Source: Deltaproteobacteria bacterium ADurb.Bin207 (GTDB lineage: Bacteria > Myxococcota_A > Polyangia > Polyangiales > Polyangiaceae). From it: DNA of 64,000 bases. The stretch's first letter is position 1; each line of letters begins with the position of its first letter. The position numbers were made by a program, and so were the translations under genes. The notes under the pieces are model-generated. The model did no database searches, was not told the origin of the DNA, and saw nothing but the letters and a program-made list of their open reading frames with translations. Location of the stretch: positions 62,001 to 126,000 of the forward strand of contig MWCO01000003.1 of the NCBI GenBank assembly GCA_002070115.1. Reading direction: 5' to 3'. Positions 18,639 to 26,829 of this stretch are shown piece by piece.

Positions 18639-19304
18639 CTAGGGAATGCGCCAGTCCACGGCAGTCAGTCCCTTGGAAACAAGGGCCGCATTGATGGTCG
18701 AAAATGGCCGAGACCCCAAAAATTTCTTTTGGGATAGGGGAGAGGGATGAGCCGCTTGCACGACCGGGTGGCGGGCCGTATCGATAAGGCAGACTTTTTT
18801 TCTTGCGTGCGCACCCCAAAAACAAAATACGAGCGGGACATTTCGCCGGTTCAACGCTTCGATGACCGCATCCGTAAAACGCTCCCACCCCTTGCCCGCA
18901 TGGGAAGCCGCCTTATGCGCTTCCACCGTCAGAACCGTGTTGAGAAGCAAGACGCCCTGGTGTGCCCAGGCGGTCAGATCGCCATGCTTGGGAGCAGGTA
19001 TGCCGAGATCGCTTTCCAGCTCTCGAAAAATATTGCGCAGCGAAGGTGGCGGCCTTGTGGGAGGGCGCACCGAAAAACACAACCCATTGGCTTGTCCTTC
19101 GTTGTGGTACGGGTCCTGGCCGAGCAACAACACACGAACGTCGTGGTAGGGCACCAGGTCCAACGCGCGGAACACCTCATCATCGCTGGGAAATACGGTT
19201 TTGCAGGAGCGCTCCTGACGAAGGAACGCCACGAGCTTATTGAAGTATGGCTTGTCGAACTCATCGCCAACGACGGCTTGCCAGGAGGGAGACAGACTGC
19301 GCAT
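18639..19304 (-). CDS. ung: Uracil-DNA glycosylase, family 1
   Basis: Removes uracil from DNA to start base excision repair. The start at ATG 19304 (MRSLSPSWQAVVGDEF) gives 221 aa, the normal length; the frame is open further upstream but without similarity. Motifs: VLLLGQDPYHNEGQANGLCF with the catalytic aspartate of GQDPYH, GVLLLNTVLTVE, and the DNA-clamping loop HPSPLSQKKFLGSRPFS. It is the Ung type rather than the thermophilic family 4. It ends beside the nrdJ upstream gap and is preceded by a secreted hydrolase gene on the same strand. Confidence 0.95.
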   Translation of the reverse strand: MRSLSPSWQAVVGDEFDKPYFNKLVAFLRQERSCKTVFPSDDEVFRALDLVPYHDVRVLLLGQDPYHNEGQANGLCFSVRPPTRPPPSLRNIFRELESDLGIPAPKHGDLTAWAHQGVLLLNTVLTVEAHKAASHAGKGWERFTDAVIEALNRRNVPLVFCFWGAHARKKVCLIDTARHPVVQAAHPSPLSQKKFLGSRPFSTINAALVSKGLTAVDWRIP

Positions 19305-19345
19305 GGCATGGATCCCATAGCTGATATTCGGCGTTGGGGCGCGTA

Positions 19346-20218
19346 TTACCGTTCTTTCGAATCGGCAGCGACAGGGGAATGCACTTCGGTGGGCGGCAAC
19401 CACCGCGGCAACCACGTGAAAAGTGACTCCAGCAGAATGTCCGTATGCGGTTGAGCTGAGAGGATGGGCAGTTCTTGCACCAGGCGCAAGCCTTGTGCTC
19501 CTTGGCTTTGTTCCTGAAATAGAGCCGAGAATTCGGAAAAATCTCGACGCCATTTTCGTTGGTAGGTGATCACCACGTCCATGTCGGACCGCGCGCGAGC
19601 GAGCGGTTGTGCATCCAATCGGTCCATGCAAACGTCGACAACCAATCCTCCGACCAGCGGAAGCGTGGATTGCATGGCGGTGACGAGTCCGCCTCGCGGA
19701 TTGCAGCCCGCGCCAGAATGGCCGACGACCACCACGCGCGAAAGGTCGATTCGGACTTGGTCACGGGTGGCTCGAAGGGTGTAAGCCAAGAAGTGATCGA
19801 GGTCGAAATCGCCCCAAAGCGCTTGCGGCAGCTTGCAGGCGGACGTCGACGAAGGTGCTGCGATCACGCAAGGAAAGAAACGATGGTCGGCAAGGGCCCT
19901 GTCCCAACAAAAGCGAAGATCGGGCATACCCGGCGCTCCCATAAAGGGGTGTGGCACTTGTCGTTTGTTGATGCCGTGAAGAAAAACGACCAAAGGAAAT
20001 GGTTGATCGGGCTGGTGGAGCATCGAGGCGTGGATATAGGCACGCCCTGTCCATGCATGGTTTTCGTCGGCTCCCTGGGCAGGGCCGTAAGCGAAGTCCA
20101 CCGTATGTCCCGATAAGGTCGGTTGAGCGTGGACCCGCTTGCTCGACGTTACCGCCATCCACGGGACAAAAGCGGCGAACAGCAGACGAAAGACCGATGG
20201 GGGGAGGCGCTGTTTCAC
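19346..20218 (-). CDS. Secreted alpha/beta-hydrolase-like protein
   Basis: A 290-residue protein starting at GTG 20218. The first 31 residues look like a signal peptide (VFRLLFAAFVPWMAVTSS, cleavage near VHAQ). The mature part has FPLVVFLHGINKRQVPHPF, with HG as an oxyanion-hole-type element, and SRVVVVGHSGAGCNPRG, where GHSGAG is the nucleophile elbow G-x-S-x-G. A late histidine (SAQPHTDIL) may complete the triad. The overall pattern suits a periplasmic esterase or peptidase; the substrate is unknown. It lies 41 bases upstream of ung and is divergent from the short-chain dehydrogenase at 20311. Confidence 0.65.
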   Translation of the reverse strand: MKQRLPPSVFRLLFAAFVPWMAVTSSKRVHAQPTLSGHTVDFAYGPAQGADENHAWTGRAYIHASMLHQPDQPFPLVVFLHGINKRQVPHPFMGAPGMPDLRFCWDRALADHRFFPCVIAAPSSTSACKLPQALWGDFDLDHFLAYTLRATRDQVRIDLSRVVVVGHSGAGCNPRGGLVTAMQSTLPLVGGLVVDVCMDRLDAQPLARARSDMDVVITYQRKWRRDFSEFSALFQEQSQGAQGLRLVQELPILSAQPHTDILLESLFTWLPRWLPPTEVHSPVAADSKER

Positions 20219-20310
20219 GTCTGGATTGTGGTATCGTGCCAGCCCATTTCGGGCAAGCTAACCGCATTGGTTCGTTGCAGAAAAGGGGCATCGGACTAGG
20301 ATCGAGCCTC

Positions 20311-21051
20311 ATGCCAAAGGCAGAACTCGAGGATCGTTGGGCGTTGGTGACGGGAGGCGGTACGCGGTTGGGAGCCGTGATTTCGAAGGAACTCGCTCGC
20401 GCTGGTTGTCACGTGCTCGTGCATTATCGAACTCATGACAAAGGGGCGCGGGAGGTAGCCGACGAAATTCGTCTAACTGGCCGAAATGCAAAGAGTTTCA
20501 AAGCGGACCTGACGTGCTCGGAGCAGCTCCACGCGCTCGCGCAATGGACGAAAGAGACGACGGAAGGGCGGTTGGGGGTGCTGGTTCATAACGCCGCCAA
20601 CTTCGAGCGTGTCGAACCGAAAGACCTCACGCAGGAGCATTGGGACCGCGCGCTGGCACTGAATGCGGGTGCTCCTTATCGATTGACGCTTGCGTTGTCG
20701 GATGCTCTTGCTGCGGCAAGGGGATCGGTGATTGCCATGGCTTGTGTAAGTGCCCTCAAACCTTGGAAAAATTATGTTCCCTACGCCACCTCGAAGGCGG
20801 CTCTCTTTCATACGGTCAAAGGCCTGGCGCTTGCCATGGCCCCCGACGTTCGGGTCAATGCGGTGGCTCCGGGAGCCGTGCTGTTGCCAGAACACTACGA
20901 CACATCCAAACAGGCCCGGTTGCTCAACCGCATTGCGTTGCAACGGTTCGGGGAGCCTGGCGATATCGCCCGTGCCGTTCGATTCCTTGCCGAGAATGAT
21001 TATATCACCGGCCAAATGATCGTCGTGGATGGGGGGCTCGCGTTGGCGTAG
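20311..21051 (+). CDS. Short-chain dehydrogenase/reductase, pteridine-reductase-like
   Basis: A 246-residue SDR. The start at ATG 20311 (MPKAELEDRWALVTGGGTRL) is chosen over a longer upstream frame that antisenses the hydrolase. The cofactor motif is TGGGTRLG, the TGxxxRxG form seen in pteridine reductases and FolM-like enzymes. LGVLVHNAANF is the NNAG-like motif, and YATSKAAL supplies the catalytic Tyr and Lys. The ending RFLAENDYITGQMIVVDGGL is the classical C-terminus. It most likely uses NADPH. It could instead act as a FabG-like oxidoreductase; the arginine after TGGGT favours the pteridine group. Confidence 0.75.
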   Translation: MPKAELEDRWALVTGGGTRLGAVISKELARAGCHVLVHYRTHDKGAREVADEIRLTGRNAKSFKADLTCSEQLHALAQWTKETTEGRLGVLVHNAANFERVEPKDLTQEHWDRALALNAGAPYRLTLALSDALAAARGSVIAMACVSALKPWKNYVPYATSKAALFHTVKGLALAMAPDVRVNAVAPGAVLLPEHYDTSKQARLLNRIALQRFGEPGDIARAVRFLAENDYITGQMIVVDGGLALA

Positions 21052-21127
21052 CGAGCTTGACGGCGCCAAAGAGCAAGCTTAGGTCAGAAGACCTGCGCCC
21101 CAACCCGTCGTTGCCCAAGGAGCCCTG

Positions 21128-22540
21128 ATGAAGCGCATCTGGTCCAGGATTGTGGTTTTGGTATCGATTGCCTGTGGCACGTTGTCGTCCACCATGGGAT
21201 TCGCCCAGCCCGGCCTTGCCACGGCAAGCGATTCGCCGGAAGCCCATCAGCAGGCCGTGGTGTTGGTGGCGATGACCGGCAACGACACGGTGGATTCTCA
21301 GCTCCGTGCCACCGCCGAAGCCTTGAAACAGCGGATTCATGAGCGTGGATACCGAGATGTGGATCCTGCACGCCTCAACCAGGCTCTTGCCGAGCCCGGC
21401 GGAATCGATTCGCTGCGCGACCGCGTGCAAGCGGCGTGTGTCCTGCGCGTGGACGTTCAGGCTCACGATGCTTTCGGCGTTTCCTTGTTGCTCGTCGTTC
21501 AAACTGCTGCCGGGGAGCAAACCGCCCAGATTCAATCATCACTTGCCGAAGTCTCAGCCAAAACCGTCGCCGCCGCGGACCCGTTGATTCCACCGGCTCA
21601 GACCAAATCCCCGGCCGAGGTTCCCAGCCCACCGATGGAGGCCGTCGCTTCGCCTCAGAGCATGGATCGCGTGATTCTGTTGGACGGAACGGTGCTGCAA
21701 GGGCAGCTTGTCGGTTTTGCCGGAGGGCAGACCGTGACCTTTCGAACCGAAGACGGCAACACGCTTTCGATTCCATGGCATCAGATCCAACAAATCCTTC
21801 CGAACGCGAAGGCGGATGCGGGGGCGTGGAACTGGGGCCAAAAGCCAGCCGCCGAAAAGGTGGATTGGTCCCAACGAGGCGGTTCGCTTCTCACCTTGGA
21901 CTTGCAACTGCAAATCCTCGGAATGATGGCGCGTTCGGACCACCCCTACGTGGTGCAATACCCCGACGGACAGACGATGAGGTTTACAGGAGACTCACCG
22001 GCAGGGGGTGGGGGAGGTGCTTTGGGATTTCATGTCGGCTTCATGCAAATGGCGATTCCGGACCCTTCCGAAGGCGACATGATTTGGGCTTTTCGCGTCG
22101 GCACGGGCATCGATATCGGCGCCATCGCTTTCGCCCACCGATTGAAAAACACGACTAATATCGGATACTTACAAGATGGGGAGATGCAGACTCCCCTCAA
22201 GCAGGAAGGTGGGGAAATCGCTTGGGACTTTGCCAAAGTCATCATGATTCCGTTTTTCTTGGGAGGACAGGTGGGGTCTGGCCGCTTCGTATCCGACGAC
22301 GAATGGCGAGGCGTCATGTTCGGTTTGAACTGGCATCCCACCTACACGGCGGCCAAGCCCGACAGCCTCGATTCGATTCGGAGTTTCAATTACTTGGGGG
22401 TGCAGGCCCACGTCGATATGGGTTCGATTCGCGCCAACCAGCCGCTCGAACCCAATTTTCAGGTGACGGTAACCTTCCTGCCTCAAATCGACCGCGATGC
22501 GATGTTCGCATCGATTGGATTCGGTTCCGTTTGGTATTGA
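21128..22540 (+). CDS. Exported protein with LSm-like segment and beta-barrel-like C-terminus
   Basis: A 470-residue hypothetical protein. Residues 1-26 are a signal peptide (VLVSIACGTLSSTMGFAQ). Residues about 35-150 resemble a small alpha/beta domain (VVLVAMTGNDTVDSQLRATA), of the kind used by envelope lipoproteins that sum paralogous signals. DRVILLDGTVLQGQLVGFAG (about 178-200) is LSm/SH3-like, a small sheet recognised in many myxobacterial exported proteins. The last 200 residues alternate in polarity and end in an aromatic (SIGFGSVWY), as outer-membrane barrels do. No enzyme motif. It follows the SDR by 76 bases on the same strand. Confidence 0.6.
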   Translation: MKRIWSRIVVLVSIACGTLSSTMGFAQPGLATASDSPEAHQQAVVLVAMTGNDTVDSQLRATAEALKQRIHERGYRDVDPARLNQALAEPGGIDSLRDRVQAACVLRVDVQAHDAFGVSLLLVVQTAAGEQTAQIQSSLAEVSAKTVAAADPLIPPAQTKSPAEVPSPPMEAVASPQSMDRVILLDGTVLQGQLVGFAGGQTVTFRTEDGNTLSIPWHQIQQILPNAKADAGAWNWGQKPAAEKVDWSQRGGSLLTLDLQLQILGMMARSDHPYVVQYPDGQTMRFTGDSPAGGGGGALGFHVGFMQMAIPDPSEGDMIWAFRVGTGIDIGAIAFAHRLKNTTNIGYLQDGEMQTPLKQEGGEIAWDFAKVIMIPFFLGGQVGSGRFVSDDEWRGVMFGLNWHPTYTAAKPDSLDSIRSFNYLGVQAHVDMGSIRANQPLEPNFQVTVTFLPQIDRDAMFASIGFGSVWY

Positions 22541-22559
22541 TCCTTACGCGTTTGACGCT

Positions 22560-22901
22560 TCAACACCCCTGACAGCTATCTGGGATCTTCGGTCGGGACA
22601 CGCCGGCGTCCGAGGCATGACAACTTGTGATTTCCAAGTCCTTCGTACATCGATCCCACTGCTCCTGGGTGCATAGACTCCGCTCGTCAGTGCCGTGGAT
22701 GCGAAACGTGCGCATCACGCAATCGTCTTGCCCTCCAGGGTATGATTGCTCGAATTGTTCTACCCCCAAACACACTTCGAGTTTTTTGCAATAGGCCTGG
22801 CCATATTGTTTGGCGACGTCCGTGAGCAGCGGGTTGTCGTTGCTGCTACAGCCCGCGAGCCATGCTATCGGAACCGTGAATAAAAGGACGCGGACGATCA
22901 T
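22560..22901 (-). CDS. Small cysteine-rich lipoprotein
   Basis: A 113-residue protein starting at ATG 22901. The N-terminus MIVRVLLFTVPIAWLAGCSS is a lipoprotein signal with lipobox LAGC. The mature part holds several spaced cysteines (YCKKLEVCLG, DDCVMRTF, SLCTQEQWDRC, ITSCH, DSCQGC), suggesting disulfides in the periplasm. This resembles the small Cys-rich lipoproteins common in myxobacteria. No function recognised. It converges on the barrel-like gene, with 19 bases between the stops. Confidence 0.6.
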   Translation of the reverse strand: MIVRVLLFTVPIAWLAGCSSNDNPLLTDVAKQYGQAYCKKLEVCLGVEQFEQSYPGGQDDCVMRTFRIHGTDERSLCTQEQWDRCTKDLEITSCHASDAGVSRPKIPDSCQGC

Positions 22902-23060
22902 GGGGACTGACTGTAGCGAGGCTACGGGCGGATGGCAATCGAGCCCGCGCACGAAACGTATCCGTCGTTCGTGCTTCGATGGGCTCGACAAGGTGGCCAC
23001 GGGGGACGATATCCGGTAGACCACCCCAGCCAACCAGGCCAACCAGAAATCGAGGTATTC

Positions 23061-23657
23061 ATGGCACGTTGGGCAGCCATTGTGGGAGCCCGCGGGACTG
23101 GCAAGTCCACCCACGCAAATCAAGTCGTTCACCTACTCAAACGCCACGGTATTTGCGTGGGAGGATTCTTCCAACAAGCCACGGAAGATGAGTTGGGTCG
23201 CCGCTCCTACGACCTTCATCGACTGTCCACGGGTGAGGTGCTTGCCCTGGCCCGTCCTACGACCGGACAAGAACTTCCAGGACATACCACGTACTGTTCC
23301 TTTTCTTTCGTCGATGCGGCGTTCGTTCAGGCTCGCCAATGGGTCGAGCAAGAACTCGGATCCCATCCCGTGATCGTGATCGATGAAGTCAGTAAGGTGG
23401 AAGTATCCGGACAGGGACATCACGACGCCATCCGTTGCGCTCTTGGAGCAAGCGACGATACGGTGGTCGTATTGTGCATTCGCGCGGATCAGCTTTTCTA
23501 TGTCGTGGAAAAATTCGAACTGGAAGACGAGGCCATCGGTTTGCTCCAACTACCGGCTTCCGATGAGGATATCGTCGCGTTCGTCACCGCCATTGCACCA
23601 CCGAATGCGATCGACCAGCAGCATTGCTCAATCGAGCCCTACTCATCCGCCCTGTGA
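23061..23657 (+). CDS. P-loop nucleoside-triphosphatase, THEP1-like
   Basis: A 198-residue NTPase. The start at ATG 23061 (MARWAAIVGARGTGKSTHAN) is chosen; the frame is open upstream to 22932 without similarity. GARGTGKST is Walker A. HPVIVIDEVSKVEVSGQG contains the Walker B-like DE, and GICVGGFFQQATEDELGRRS plus LHRLSTGEVLALA follow the THEP1/NTPase_1 pattern of GFxxxxxR and sTGExxxLA. Such proteins hydrolyse nucleotides slowly in vitro, and their biology is unclear; a relative, DUF2478, occurs in molybdenum gene sets. There is no molybdenum context here. It is monocistronic by spacing. Confidence 0.65.
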   Translation: MARWAAIVGARGTGKSTHANQVVHLLKRHGICVGGFFQQATEDELGRRSYDLHRLSTGEVLALARPTTGQELPGHTTYCSFSFVDAAFVQARQWVEQELGSHPVIVIDEVSKVEVSGQGHHDAIRCALGASDDTVVVLCIRADQLFYVVEKFELEDEAIGLLQLPASDEDIVAFVTAIAPPNAIDQQHCSIEPYSSAL

Positions 23658-23671
23658 TTGAAAATAATATA

Positions 23672-23689
23672 TAAATACAGCTAGTTATG
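23672..23689 (-). repeat. 3' intergenic AT-rich element, copy 3
   Basis: TAAATACAGCTAGTTATG on the plus strand matches copies 2 and 4 at 15 of 18 positions. It lies in the convergent gap between the NTPase gene and the lipoprotein gene at 23876, 186 bases past the latter's stop. Confidence 0.5.
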
Positions 23690-23875
23690 TCGATGTGGTC
23701 GCCACGGGGCGAGCTGTGCTGTTCGGGCTACTCGAGGCGTGGGACCTGCTTTCCGATCTTGCGCCAACGCCAATGACCTTGATGTCAAAGCATGTCGTAC
23801 GCGCTTGGCTCGTGACCAACGGGAAGAACCAACCCGCGAATGGAAAGGATTCGATGATCCTTGTTGGGATCAAGA

Positions 23876-24403
23876 TCAGAGAGTGGGGAGAGAATCCAAA
23901 GCCGGTTCCGGTGTGCCCGTCGATGGTTCCGTCGGCGTTTCCGTCGGCGTTTCCGTCGGCACGGCTGAGGTCATGGTTGGCGTTGTGGATACAGCTTCGG
24001 TCGCTGGTTCGAGGGTGGCGGTATACTTCACCGCGTAGCCACTGACGGAAAACCCGGTAGCCTGCCCGAAGCCGTCGAACGTGGGACTCATCTCGAATCC
24101 AACGATCGCGTCCGCGCCTCGAGCCAAGGCTTCTCTGCGCAATTCCTGAATCTCGGTGGAGTCATGGCTCATGATGTACATGGTGTCATCGATGCGTTCG
24201 AGCCCGGATTTGTGGCCTTCGGTGGTTCTGAACACGAAGCCGAGCACTCGATAGGGGCGACCAATGTCGCGGGATGCGTGGATGGGAATGTATTGCGAAG
24301 GAGACGCGGCGCTTGCTGGTTCGGCCAAGGCAATGAAACCGGATTGTCCGCAACCGATCAGGGAAAACGCGAGGAGAAGAGAACCGAAGATAGTAGGTTT
24401 CAT
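23876..24403 (-). CDS. YbjQ-like domain lipoprotein with Thr/Pro tail
   Basis: A 175-residue lipoprotein: MKPTIFGSLLLAFSLIGCGQ has lipobox LIGC. The middle (about 55-130) looks like a YbjQ/UPF0145 heavy-metal-binding-type domain: GRPYRVLGFVF, then ELRREALARGADAIVGFEMS and GFSVSGYAVKY. The tail is a low-complexity Thr/Pro/Glu segment from a 12-base tandem repeat (PTETPTETPTE). Its start overlaps the stop of the next upstream lipoprotein gene by four bases (ATGA). The partner has the same central motif, so these are a duplicated pair. Metal binding is known only as a name for the family. Confidence 0.6.
   Translation of the reverse strand: MKPTIFGSLLLAFSLIGCGQSGFIALAEPASAASPSQYIPIHASRDIGRPYRVLGFVFRTTEGHKSGLERIDDTMYIMSHDSTEIQELRREALARGADAIVGFEMSPTFDGFGQATGFSVSGYAVKYTATLEPATEAVSTTPTMTSAVPTETPTETPTEPSTGTPEPALDSLPTL
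23924..23960. repeat. 12-base tandem repeat in a lipoprotein gene tail
   Basis: Three copies of GTTTCCGTCGGC (the first one base short) encode the Thr/Glu/Pro tail of the YbjQ-like lipoprotein. Such in-frame repeats expand and contract easily. Confidence 0.75.
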
Positions 24404-24870
24404 GGTGTTGCCTCCTCGCTGGGCGAAGTCGGGGCTACGGTGGGAATTGCTGGCGTGCTGATAGTTGGTGTTGTGCTCGAACCGGGCGCAAGCCTTTGGG
24501 CCATGGACGTACTACGAACCGCTCTTCCGCTAGCCACAACGTTGGTTGATTCATGGATCTCGATGCGCAGACCCACGATGGCATCCGCCCCCAATTTGGC
24601 GGCTGCATCTCGCAAGCGAGACAATGCCAAATCCTTTTCGTCCGCATCACATAGGGAAATGACATAGCCAATTTCCTGTCCTTGGGGGCCAGGGTCATCG
24701 CCACCGAAGAATTGGACGACTGCGGGGTCGACCGGGGGCAACCTCTCGGCCGGATTGACACCCGTTCGGATTCCTGCCTGATGCACGCCACAAGCGGAAG
24801 TGCCAAGAGCCGCGGCCAATAACAAGCCTCGAACCGCTCGAATTCGAAGTGGAAATGTCGATACACGCAT
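24400..24870 (-). CDS. Second YbjQ-like domain lipoprotein
   Basis: Start chosen at ATG 24870, which has AGGAATT upstream; ATG 24891 is seven codons further out. It gives 156 residues. The signal peptide ends in a lipobox at LGTSAC (VRGLLLAAALGTSACGVHQA). The core (YVISLCDADEKDLALSRLRD, KLGADAIVGLRIEI, ASGRAV) parallels its downstream neighbour, including GADAIVG. The tail is Ser/Thr/Pro-rich. The overlap at 24400-24403 makes the two genes a coupled pair. A role in binding metals or in envelope surveillance is speculative. Confidence 0.6.
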   Translation of the reverse strand: MRVSTFPLRIRAVRGLLLAAALGTSACGVHQAGIRTGVNPAERLPPVDPAVVQFFGGDDPGPQGQEIGYVISLCDADEKDLALSRLRDAAAKLGADAIVGLRIEIHESTNVVASGRAVRSTSMAQRLAPGSSTTPTISTPAIPTVAPTSPSEEATP

Positions 24871-24928
24871 GCATGAATTCCTATCACGCATGCGCGAAGG
24901 ACGATAAATTACCTGTTACACTATCGAG

Positions 24929-25264
24929 CTACCGCGGGAAAAACCGATTCCCATCTTCGGTATAACGACGGACGATGCGTCCTTGAACGACCATTTGCTG
25001 AAGGGTGGAAAGCAGTGTCGTTCGGGGAATGTCGACGGCTTGATGGAGTTGTTCGATATCCCATCCTCCCCGTTTTTGCTGGAGGACAGACTCAATCCGT
25101 TTTTCGATGGCGGCGTTTCGAGGGGTGTGAGGATCGACAAGATCGTGGGATACCGCCACAACGCTCTGTTCGAATGCTCGTGCGATCGCTGTGGCAAACT
25201 CGAGAGTCGCTTGTTCGATCTGGGAGCGAAACGGTTCAGGGATGTTCTCGCGCGAAGTGGCCAT
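24929..25264 (-). CDS. Small winged-helix-like hypothetical protein
   Basis: A 111-residue protein starting at ATG 25264. The first half is helical (FRSQIEQATLEFATAIARAF). The second half reads as a winged helix-turn-helix: RIESVLQQKRGGWDIEQLHQ, then VDIPRTTLLSTLQQMVVQG and RIVRRYTEDGNRFF, the last as a wing. It resembles small DNA-binding regulators, but without family assignment. It sits between the YbjQ-like lipoproteins and the 3D-domain lipoprotein, all on the minus strand. Confidence 0.5.
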   Translation of the reverse strand: MATSRENIPEPFRSQIEQATLEFATAIARAFEQSVVAVSHDLVDPHTPRNAAIEKRIESVLQQKRGGWDIEQLHQAVDIPRTTLLSTLQQMVVQGRIVRRYTEDGNRFFPR

Positions 25265-25358
25265 GGCGAGGCTTTTAGGTCGGAAAAGGGATGGGAATCA
25301 ACTACCATCCATCCCAAGCCGCGCGTGAAAGGCGTTCGGGATTCCGTTGCCCACCCGC

Positions 25359-26210
25359 CTATCCGTCGGGCCAACGGGCTTTGCAGCGTGGGTGATCCAC
25401 ATACACTTCCACGCCTTGTCCCGTGGGAACGAGTTGATTCCAAGCTTTGGTATCGGCTTCTCCTCCCGTGAAGACGTCGACACTGTGGCCCACGACTTTG
25501 AGCCCACGGTCTTCGGCCCGAAAACACCCGTCGTGAACGGATCCGTCGGGCATGGGTTGGGATACATAGGCCGGAATGAACACGGCGGTTCCAAGAGCAA
25601 TGACTTTGTCGTCGACGGCGATGGTGCGAAAAGGCGTGATAGCCTTGCCCAGAGCACCCCGTCCATAAGGGTATTTCGCTGGATCGAGCGCCTCATAGCA
25701 GATTTTTTGGCCGGACCGAGGACATACAGCCGCGCAATCGCAGTTTCGTTTAGCAAAACTCACCGTTCGCGCACTGGCGAGCCTTCCGCTTCCCTGCACA
25801 CAAAGCATGTCGTGAAACGTGGTCGGCACTTCGGCGATGAGCTTGCAACTGGCATCGAATATCTTCGTCTTGGAGCCACTGTATTCGGCTTCGTTCGGAA
25901 ATGAATAATAGGTATTGCGAAATACCCCAAGCAGGCGCGCCGCAACATCTACCGTCGGCGGCGGATTGCCTTCCCCTTCGGCTTGTCTCGTTCCCATGGC
26001 TCCAAGGGTATGCGTGCGCGTATCCTTTCTCGTTCCGCTTCCTCGATAGCGAGGCTCCACCATCACCGAAGATGGTTCGTCATCGGGAGTAAGAGGCTGC
26101 CGCATCCATGCCGAGCCGCTGGTTTCCACACAGGAATACAGCGAAAAAACCATGGGAACGGCAAAGGCAGACCAAGCTTGCTTGGCGAACCGCGTGGGTA
26201 TCATCGACAC
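25359..26210 (-). CDS. Lipoprotein with 3D (MltA-C-like) domain
   Basis: A 283-residue protein. The N-terminus (AFAVPMVFSLYSCVETSGSA) looks like a signal with a lipobox-like LYSC. The C-terminal 110 residues are the 3D fold: VIALGTAVFIPAYVS, then DGSVHDGCFRAEDRG and VVGHSVDVFTGG, which supply the three conserved aspartates. The middle (FPNEAEYSGSKTKIFDASC, CDCAAVCPRSGQKICYEA) is cysteine-rich. The 3D domain belongs to lytic transglycosylases and Rpf2/YabE-like proteins, so a peptidoglycan-cleaving role is likely, although no MltA barrel is present. Confidence 0.65.
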   Translation of the reverse strand: MSMIPTRFAKQAWSAFAVPMVFSLYSCVETSGSAWMRQPLTPDDEPSSVMVEPRYRGSGTRKDTRTHTLGAMGTRQAEGEGNPPPTVDVAARLLGVFRNTYYSFPNEAEYSGSKTKIFDASCKLIAEVPTTFHDMLCVQGSGRLASARTVSFAKRNCDCAAVCPRSGQKICYEALDPAKYPYGRGALGKAITPFRTIAVDDKVIALGTAVFIPAYVSQPMPDGSVHDGCFRAEDRGLKVVGHSVDVFTGGEADTKAWNQLVPTGQGVEVYVDHPRCKARWPDG

Positions 26211-26241
26211 GCGCCGATCGTATCATGAGATGGAAAAACAA

Positions 26242-26282
26242 ACGACGTGCGCGGAGAAAATCGTTCTCTCCGGGCACGTCGT
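26242..26282 (-). terminator. Rho-independent terminator of the ferredoxin gene
   Basis: A long hairpin with arms ACGACGTGC-G-CGGAGA and TCTCCG-G-GCACGTCGT, with one mismatch (G opposite G) and a nine-base loop. On the minus strand it is followed by TTGTTTTTCC. It lies 20 bases downstream of the ferredoxin stop and before the 3D-lipoprotein gene, separating the two units. Confidence 0.8.
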
Positions 26283-26301
26283 GAAAGAAGTGTGAACCCA
26301 A

Positions 26302-26829
<528 letters not shown>

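Noticed and set aside
23695-24045. Plus-strand frame of 116 codons after the NTPase
   Set aside because: Antisense to the YbjQ-like lipoprotein tail; no ribosome site.
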